Assembly (NCBI GenBank): GCA_000252485.1
Contig: JH610888.1
Coordinates: forward strand, 1 to 38,734
Direction of reading: 5' to 3'
DNA: 38,734 bases
Source: Prochloron didemni P4-Papua_New_Guinea
GTDB lineage: Bacteria; Cyanobacteriota; Cyanobacteriia; Cyanobacteriales; Prochloraceae
Below, in pieces: positions 33,916 through 38,734 of the stretch. Position 1 is the stretch's first letter; every line of letters begins with the position of its first letter. Below the pieces are notes generated by a model. The model saw nothing but the letters and a program-made list of their open reading frames with translations. It was not told the DNA's origin and made no database searches. A program made the translations under genes and the position numbers.

Positions 33916-34058
33916 ACTCGATCGCCCCATCGTAAAATCATCTGTATTCATCTGTATTCATCTGCGTTCATCTGCGTTCATCTGCGGTTTATTTACCAAT
34001 TTAATTAATTTTATATAGCGATAAATTGGGCGGTGCGTTACGAACGCACCCTACGCCT
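33916..34058. repeat. 143-bp exact direct repeat, copy A
   Basis: By eye it is identical over 143 bp to 34491-34633, with a constant offset of 575 bp. It contains decamer repeats (ATCTGTATTC) and the palindrome GTGCGTTACGAACGCAC. Confidence 0.92.
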
Positions 34059-34176
34059 AACAATTGAGCTAATTTCTTTAACAACGTTTTCGTTCTCCTT
34101 GTAGATTGATAATCTAGAATTATAATTATTCTACAATATTATAGCAAAACTAAACCACGATTGGAGTCAATCTAAA

Positions 34177-34413
34177 ATGAGTTATCTACAGCAAAATATA
34201 CATGCTATAATTCGTCCTGGTGATGAACGAGGATATATCGCTGAATGTCTAGAAATAGCTGTTGTCACTCAAGGTAAAACACTAGATGAAATTTCTCAAA
34301 ATCTTGTTGAAGCTGTTAGCCTGCATCTTGAGGGTGAAGCTCCAACTGAGTTTGGTCTAGTGGCTAAACCTTCTCTTGTTGTTACTTTTGAGCTACAACC
34401 AGAATATGCCTAG
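34177..34413 (+). CDS. hicB: HicB-family antitoxin
   Basis: A 78-residue protein with the HicB partial RNase H-like fold: HAIIRPGDERGYIAECLEIA, then VVTQGKTLDEISQNLVEAV and a beta-rich end. HicB neutralises the HicA mRNA interferase. In cyanobacterial operons of this layout hicB precedes hicA with overlapping codons, and here a hicA start (34406) does overlap the hicB stop, but hicA is frameshifted. HicB is therefore an orphan. It lies between two exact 143-bp direct repeats. Confidence 0.88.
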   Translation: MSYLQQNIHAIIRPGDERGYIAECLEIAVVTQGKTLDEISQNLVEAVSLHLEGEAPTEFGLVAKPSLVVTFELQPEYA

Positions 34414-34490
34414 ATTAAAACGACTATCCAGGAAATTATTAAAAACTTGAATTTGTAGAGCTATTTCAAGGAAAGATGAGAATTATTATT
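34406..34490 (+). pseudogene. hicA: hicA toxin relic, frameshifted and truncated
   Basis: An ATG at 34406, overlapping the hicB stop, opens MPRLKRLS, the usual HicA start (MPR..RLSGKEII..L). After CTATCC the frame slips: the original frame stops at 34450, while EIIK and then LEFVELFQGK can be read in the other two frames. The sequence is then cut by the 143-bp repeat at 34491. No functional toxin can be made. Confidence 0.7.
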
Positions 34491-34633
34491 ACTCGATCGC
34501 CCCATCGTAAAATCATCTGTATTCATCTGTATTCATCTGCGTTCATCTGCGTTCATCTGCGGTTTATTTACCAATTTAATTAATTTTATATAGCGATAAA
34601 TTGGGCGGTGCGTTACGAACGCACCCTACGCCT
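34491..34633. repeat. 143-bp exact direct repeat, copy B
   Basis: Second copy of 33916-34058. Its right end overlaps the 3' end of the tRNA-binding gene at 34576, on the other strand. Confidence 0.92.
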
Positions 34634-34926
34634 TCGGGGGAGCAATAGTGAGCAGAAAGGTCAGTAGCGATGGGTGCAGAAAATGTTCCTAAAGCCATGC
34701 CAAAAGAGATTATTCCTCGCAGTTTGCTGGGCTTGATTTTCGTTCCATCTTTGAGAATTGTATCGGTTAACGCTACGGCAACTACATCCCCAACTTGGTA
34801 AATATTATCTAAGTTGGCGATAATTTGAATAGTCTCGTAGCCGGGAGCTTCCATATGATACATCCGCAGGGAATCAGCATTGGGATGTTTCTCTGCGCTT
34901 TTGACAAGCATTGCAATTACAGGCAA
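34576..34926 (-). CDS. tRNA-binding OB-fold domain protein, 3' end in a repeat
   Basis: A 116-residue protein. Residues 1-95 form the EMAP/CsaA-type tRNA-binding OB fold (HPNADSLRMYHMEAPG, IIANLDNIYQVGDVVAVAL, KPSKLRGIISFGMALG). The last ~20 residues (SPEGVGCVRNAPPNL onward) translate the GCGTTACGAACGC repeat, so the original end was lost. The core fold looks complete and may still bind RNA. Stand-alone copies are common in cyanobacteria; the precise function is unknown. Confidence 0.8.
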   Translation of the reverse strand: MPVIAMLVKSAEKHPNADSLRMYHMEAPGYETIQIIANLDNIYQVGDVVAVALTDTILKDGTKIKPSKLRGIISFGMALGTFSAPIATDLSAHYCSPEGVGCVRNAPPNLSLYKIN

Positions 34927-35831
34927 TTTGACAATCCTTTGAAGTAACAGCTAGTTTCTAGCATTACATGTATATTACAAAAGTGTCAAGGGCAGGTCTC
35001 AAATGTTTATAATTCCGTGGGATAGCCCTCTGGGCTGTCCGCTCTATCGCCCCAGACCCTACCAAAGAAGCTTCTTATATTAAGATTTATTAAGATAAAT
35101 AATCGCCTGAACTACTACTGTATAGCGCTACGCGCAATTCAAAATTCAAAATTCAAAATTCAAAAATAGGCTACGACTAAATTTCAAGCTTTATTAATGT
35201 CCTAACCTAAATGCGTAGTGCTATATTTGTAATATTCTTTTTTAGATTTCAGATTAAGCCACTACTATTCTCCCTGGTTGTTGGGCCTGCCCAGAGGGTC
35301 GCCGAAGGGTTTCGTTGCCTCAACCCATCTCCAGGAACTTTTCAATTCCATAGAATCATAGCCCCCCATTGTAGGGTGCGGGCGCTAAGAGCGGCGCTTC
35401 GCGTGCGCAACGCACCGCAACCCATAAATACAAGCGACCGCATTGAGCGAATATCCAATTAATTTTGCCTAGGTACTTAAAAAAGAGAAACTTTCCCTAT
35501 TAGCCTTGTCGCACTGAACGATTCTGTGATATCATAGCTCAAGGAAGTGTTTCAGACAAAACCGTGTTAACTGCTGGCGCAATGTCCAGCCCGTAATATC
35601 CGCTTGGTTTGGGGGAAAGTGGACAAATTAATTGGTGAAAGAATCGTAAGATTATTGCACTGTTGTCCAGAGTACAAAATCACCTCTACTTATCTAAACA
35701 AAACACTTCATATTACTAAGAAAGTTACAATAGACAAGGTTTTTGTTTCAATTGTTCCCCTGAACTCTCATTAGAAGAATAAGTAGTGTCGATAAAATAG
35801 TCAAGTCAGCGAACCTAAGAGAGGTTAAACA
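34927..35831. other. 900-bp region with no supported gene
   Basis: It contains AATTCAAA repeats (about 35130-35166), a GGGTCGCCGAAGGGTTTCGTTGCC hairpin fragment and a GTAGGGTGCGGGCGC... palindrome (35265-35420). A 51-codon GTG frame (35619-35774, VDKLIGERIVRLLHCCPEYK...) has no recognisable family. I call no gene here. Confidence 0.6.
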
Positions 35832-36689
35832 ATGATCCAAGCTGTCAAAAAAGCAACCGAAGTAACGGTAGATAAACCGCCTAAAATTGAACATCTGTTG
35901 ACTTTCCAAGAATATCTTGAATATGTTCCAGAATCGGATGTTAAATACGAGTTAGTGAAAGGAAAATTAATACCCATGCCAGCATCCACACACTTACACA
36001 CCAATATTTGCAAGTTTTTGGTTTACAAGTTACATCGCTATTTTGCAGCTGAAAACTTGGATTTAGTGGCCAATGCTTTAGGAACGGGAGTGCGAACGGA
36101 AAAAAATACATCTCGAATCCCAGACGTGGTAGTATTTAGCAAAACTGTTTGGGAAAAAGTTCTTAATCGTCCCGGAGCTGGAGTTTTAGATTTTGAAGAA
36201 CAGCCGATTCTAGTAGTAGAAGTTGTCAGCAGCAATCGCCGGGATGATTACGAGATTAAACGTGATGAATACGAAATCGCAAAAATTCCCGAGTATTGGA
36301 TAGTAGACAAAAAAAAGAAACGAGTGAGGGTGTTTACTAAACTTAGGAATGAGGAGGGATATACTTCTGTGGATTTTACCGAAGAGGAAACAATTGTTTC
36401 CAGTCAGTTTGACCAACTAGTGTTATCCGTGAAAGAACTGCTGAATCCTCCTATAGTTGAGGAATTAATTAAAGAAGAACAAACCACAATCAAAACCTTG
36501 GCAGAACAAGCTAAAACTGAACGCCAGCAAGCTGAAAACGAACGCCAACGAGCTGAAACTTTAGAACAACAGGTTGAAACTTTAGAACAACGAGCTGAAA
36601 ACGAACGCCAACGAGCTGAAAAGTTAGCCCAACGTTTGCTAGAAATGGGAATTAACCCGGAAGTAGTTACGCAGAAACCGGGTTTCTGA
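35832..36689 (+). CDS. Uma2/DUF820 family putative endonuclease with coiled-coil tail
   Basis: A 285-residue protein; AAGAGAGG lies ahead of the ATG. The core (about 20-205) is the Uma2 PD-(D/E)XK fold: LTFQEYLEYVPESDVKYELV, then VRTEKNTSRIPDVVVF (active-site Asp) and EEQPILVVEVVSSNRRDDY (E-x-V-type site). The C-terminal tail (about 210-270) is a charged coiled coil of AENERQRAE repeats. The last residues (QKPGF) and the TGA stop come from an inserted palindromic element (36667-36760). Uma2 genes are present in dozens of copies in cyanobacteria and their role is unclear. Confidence 0.88.
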   Translation: MIQAVKKATEVTVDKPPKIEHLLTFQEYLEYVPESDVKYELVKGKLIPMPASTHLHTNICKFLVYKLHRYFAAENLDLVANALGTGVRTEKNTSRIPDVVVFSKTVWEKVLNRPGAGVLDFEEQPILVVEVVSSNRRDDYEIKRDEYEIAKIPEYWIVDKKKKRVRVFTKLRNEEGYTSVDFTEEETIVSSQFDQLVLSVKELLNPPIVEELIKEEQTTIKTLAEQAKTERQQAENERQRAETLEQQVETLEQRAENERQRAEKLAQRLLEMGINPEVVTQKPGF

Positions 36690-36760
36690 ACTAAAACTCT
36701 GGGTTTTACCATTTTATCCCGACGAGAAACCCGGTTTCTAGGCTTGTTGGCGTAAGTCCT
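36667..36760. repeat. MITE-like element, second copy of 28153-28252
   Basis: Opposite orientation to 28153-28252; the right end GCGTAAGTCCT is perfect and the left end is shortened to TTACGC. It overlaps the 3' end of the Uma2 gene and supplies its stop. Confidence 0.7.
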
Positions 36761-36855
36761 GGGAAGATTAAAATTTTGGTAGTGATGTAGAATAAATCAA
36801 CGCTACCAAATCTTATTTGATAAATGTGGGATCTATTTATCAATCGTGGGGTAGC

Positions 36856-36971
36856 CCCCCTTCGACTACGCGGCCCCTGCAGTTCGACTCCGCGGTCCCT
36901 GAGCGCTCGCCCTGAGCGAAGTCGAAGGGTAGCCGAAGGGCACTGACCGCGAAGTCGAAGGGCAGGGCAAG
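36856..36971. repeat. Large TTCGACTACG-type compound palindrome
   Basis: Nested copies of CTTCGACTACG, CCTGAGCG, GAAGTCGAAGGG units lie inside a GTAGCCC...GGGCTGC repeat, in the gap before leuB. No gene. Confidence 0.8.
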
Positions 36972-37064
36972 TCTGGGCTGCCTAACTTGGGTAAGCCGTG
37001 ACTATTGAGAATAGAAAACTCAACTGTTTTTGACCACACCCTTAAAAACAGCCACCAGCAATTA

Positions 37065-37093
37065 CTGACAAAACGTCACTGTTGTAATATAAT
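37065..37093 (+). promoter_or_regulatory. Sigma-70-type promoter of leuB
   Basis: CTGACA (37065-37070), a 17-base spacer and a perfect TATAAT (37088-37093), 44 bases before the leuB start codon. Confidence 0.8.
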
Positions 37094-37137
37094 GCCAATC
37101 TGGCAATTAATTTACTCACTAGCAGCAAGAAACCACT

Positions 37138-38223
37138 ATGACTCAACAGTACAGCATCACCCTTCTTCCTGGCGACGGCATCGGTCCAGAAATAATGGCA
37201 GTCACGGTAGAAGTGCTGCAAGTCATAGGCAAACAATTTGCCATTGAGTTTAATTTTGAGGAAGCACTCATCGGCGGAGCGGCAATCGATGGGACGGGAG
37301 AACCTTTACCCCCACAAACCCTAAAAACCTGTCGCCATAGCCATGGGGTTCTCCTGGCTGCTATTGGGGGTTATAAATGGGACAACCTGCCCCGGGAACA
37401 GCGCCCGGAAACTGGCTTGTTGGGTTTGAGAGCGGGTTTGGAACTATTTGCTAATTTACGTCCTGCTACTATTTTGCCTCAGTTAATCGATGCTTCTAGC
37501 TTGAAACGGGAAGTGGTAGAGGGAGTAGATATTATGGTGGTGCGGGAATTAACCGGCGGGATCTATTTCGGTCAACCCAAGGGGATTTTTACCGCCGAAA
37601 CGGGCCAGAAGCGGGGGGTAAATACTATGGCTTATACAGAAGGGGAAATCGATCGCATTGCCAAGGTAGGATTTGAAACGGCCCAAAAACGCCAGGGTAA
37701 GTTGTGTTCCGTAGATAAGGCCAACGTGCTGGATGTATCTCAATTGTGGCGCGATCGCGTCTTAGCCATGGCAGAGCAATACCCTGACGTGGAACTGTCC
37801 CATCTCTATGTAGATAATGCCGCTATGCAGCTAGTTCGGGCTCCGAAACAATTTGATACCATAGTAACTGGCAACATGTTCGGCGACATTCTCTCCGATG
37901 CAGCGGCTATGTTAACTGGCAGTATCGGCATGCTCCCCTCCGCTAGTCTGGGTTCCTCCGGACCGGGAGTTTTTGAACCAGTTCACGGTTCAGCCCCCGA
38001 TATTGCCGGTGAAGATAAAGCCAATCCCCTGGCCCAAGTATTGAGTGCAGCCATGATGTTGCGTTATGGCTTGAACCAAGACGCAGCAGCCACTAAGATA
38101 GAGCAGGCAGTGTCCGCAGTTCTAGAGCAGGGTTATCGCACGGGGGATATCATGTCAGCAGGAATGAAGCTGGTGGGTTGTACTGGTATGGGAGAGGCTT
38201 TGATAGGGATTTTGCAATCTTAA
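37138..38223 (+). CDS. leuB: 3-isopropylmalate dehydrogenase
   Basis: A 361-residue full-length enzyme of leucine biosynthesis. It oxidises and decarboxylates 3-isopropylmalate to 2-oxoisocaproate with NAD+ in the cytosol. Motifs: [12 protein letters not shown] at the N-terminus, [24 protein letters not shown], and the metal/NAD site [17 protein letters not shown], followed by [12 protein letters not shown]. All are as expected for LeuB rather than isocitrate dehydrogenase. The start is the first ATG after a good promoter. No other leu genes are adjacent, which is usual for cyanobacteria. Confidence 0.97.
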   Translation: MTQQYSITLLPGDGIGPEIMAVTVEVLQVIGKQFAIEFNFEEALIGGAAIDGTGEPLPPQTLKTCRHSHGVLLAAIGGYKWDNLPREQRPETGLLGLRAGLELFANLRPATILPQLIDASSLKREVVEGVDIMVVRELTGGIYFGQPKGIFTAETGQKRGVNTMAYTEGEIDRIAKVGFETAQKRQGKLCSVDKANVLDVSQLWRDRVLAMAEQYPDVELSHLYVDNAAMQLVRAPKQFDTIVTGNMFGDILSDAAAMLTGSIGMLPSASLGSSGPGVFEPVHGSAPDIAGEDKANPLAQVLSAAMMLRYGLNQDAAATKIEQAVSAVLEQGYRTGDIMSAGMKLVGCTGMGEALIGILQS

Positions 38224-38308
38224 CAATTTGTTTTTGGACTTTCGAGCAAAATTTGCTTAAAAAAAGTTAAATTGATTATAGTCCAACTGAAAAGAGAGCA
38301 ACAAGTTG

Positions 38309-38551
38309 ATGCTAGATCTAGAAGAAAGAATAGATAAACCAGAAAAGTTGACTATTCCAGTATTGGTAGACCCGGCAGTGATGAGAGCGGCTCGGCATAT
38401 TTATCGCATTTACACCGAAATCCATCCCAATCCCAAAAGAACTCCTATCGGTGTGGCTATCGACCGGGAAACCCATCGAGGTCAAGTTTGCAGCGGTACA
38501 AAACCTATTCTCTTGCCAGGTGAATGCTTTATTCCTTTAAATCAGCTTTAA
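38309..38551 (+). CDS. Small conserved hypothetical protein
   Basis: An 80-residue protein from the ATG at 38309 (AAAGAGAG about 12 bases upstream; a TTG at 38306 is less likely). It is soluble, with the recognisable stretch VDPAVMRAARHIYRIYTEIH and the ending GECFIPLNQL. It looks like a conserved cyanobacterial protein of unknown function, but I cannot name a family. It lies 85 bases after leuB on the same strand and may be read through from it. Confidence 0.65.
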   Translation: MLDLEERIDKPEKLTIPVLVDPAVMRAARHIYRIYTEIHPNPKRTPIGVAIDRETHRGQVCSGTKPILLPGECFIPLNQL

Positions 38552-38571
38552 GAAATCCCCCTAAATCCCCC

Positions 38572-38638
38572 CTTCGACTACGCGGCCCCTGCACTTCGGC
38601 TACGCTCAGTGACCGCGAAGCCGAAGGGCAGGGCAAGC
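38572..38638. repeat. TTCGACTACG-type palindrome
   Basis: Same family as 36856-36971, inserted in a CCCCCTAAATCCCCC...AAAGGGGG palindrome. Confidence 0.75.
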
Positions 38639-38644
38639 CTTATC

Positions 38645-38734
38645 AAAGGGGGACTTGGAAACTATATCAATCAAAGGGGGACTTGGAAAGTATATCAATC
38701 AAAGGGGGACTTGGAAAGTATATCAATCAAAGGG
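38645..38734. repeat. 28-bp tandem repeat, at least three copies
   Basis: The unit starts AAAGGGGGACTTGGAAA and ends TATATCAATC. Copies at 38645, 38673 and 38701, with a fourth cut by the window end. There are no spacers, so it is not a CRISPR array. Confidence 0.85.

Noticed and set aside
35211-35462. 83-codon plus-strand reading frame
   Set aside because: It covers hairpin and GCGCAACGCACC repeats and has no coding character.
35619-35774. 51-codon GTG frame
   Set aside because: No family match or ribosome site; AT-rich intergenic sequence.
38645-38734. Possible CRISPR array
   Set aside because: Units are contiguous with no unique spacers and no cas genes are present.

Overview
The window reads as a cyanobacterial chromosome, most likely a filamentous Oscillatoriales-type strain; the genus is my guess. 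The evidence is frequent HIP1 octamers (GCGATCGC), many heptamer arrays of the GATAGTG/GATAGTT, CCAACAA, TTCATTG and TTTGTTG types, small dispersed palindromic repeats, and cyanobacterial families such as XisI, Uma2, cyanobacterial Rpn-like proteins and a pentapeptide-repeat J protein. No rRNA, phage or CRISPR is seen; there is one tRNA.

Positions 1-14.6 kb, signalling island: almost everything is on the minus strand. From right to left it holds a Ser/Thr kinase with a zinc ribbon, a TerY-like vWA protein, a PP2C phosphatase overlapping a small membrane coiled-coil protein, a multi-pass membrane vWA protein, and three membrane proteins that share one cytosolic N-terminal domain but have different C-termini (SH3b, beta-barrel-like, unknown beta domain). 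A membrane-anchored M15 peptidase lies among them, and a further vWA gene diverges from the kinase. Kinase, TerY-type vWA and PP2C together match the known TerY-P triad. The kinase and the membrane vWA protein end in the same ~90-residue domain, which ties the two halves together. I infer an envelope-facing phosphorylation module. An Rpn-type nuclease gene and two divergent XisI genes are inserted in it.

14.6-31.8 kb, mostly ordinary genes: a Ca/Na antiporter, a RecD/Pif1-like helicase, an Rpn-like protein, rsmH, a J-domain/pentapeptide gene followed by a 2Fe-2S protein and a LuxR-type response regulator, tRNA-Thr with a clear promoter, a HEXXH protein, an ABC exporter followed by a radical SAM enzyme, and a DUF318 permease with its TIGR03943 partner and an Ig/beta-propeller protein.

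31.8-36.8 kb, repeat-rich and decaying: a truncated membrane gene, a TPR gene with an in-frame repeat insertion, a truncated BrnA-like antitoxin, hicB with a frameshifted hicA relic between exact 143-bp direct repeats, a tRNA-binding OB-fold gene and a Uma2 gene that both end inside repeats. leuB, with a good promoter, and a small conserved gene close the window.

Repeats are the second theme. They fill nearly every intergenic gap, supply several stop codons, and in two genes (PP2C and TPR) sit in frame exactly within a HIP1 octamer.
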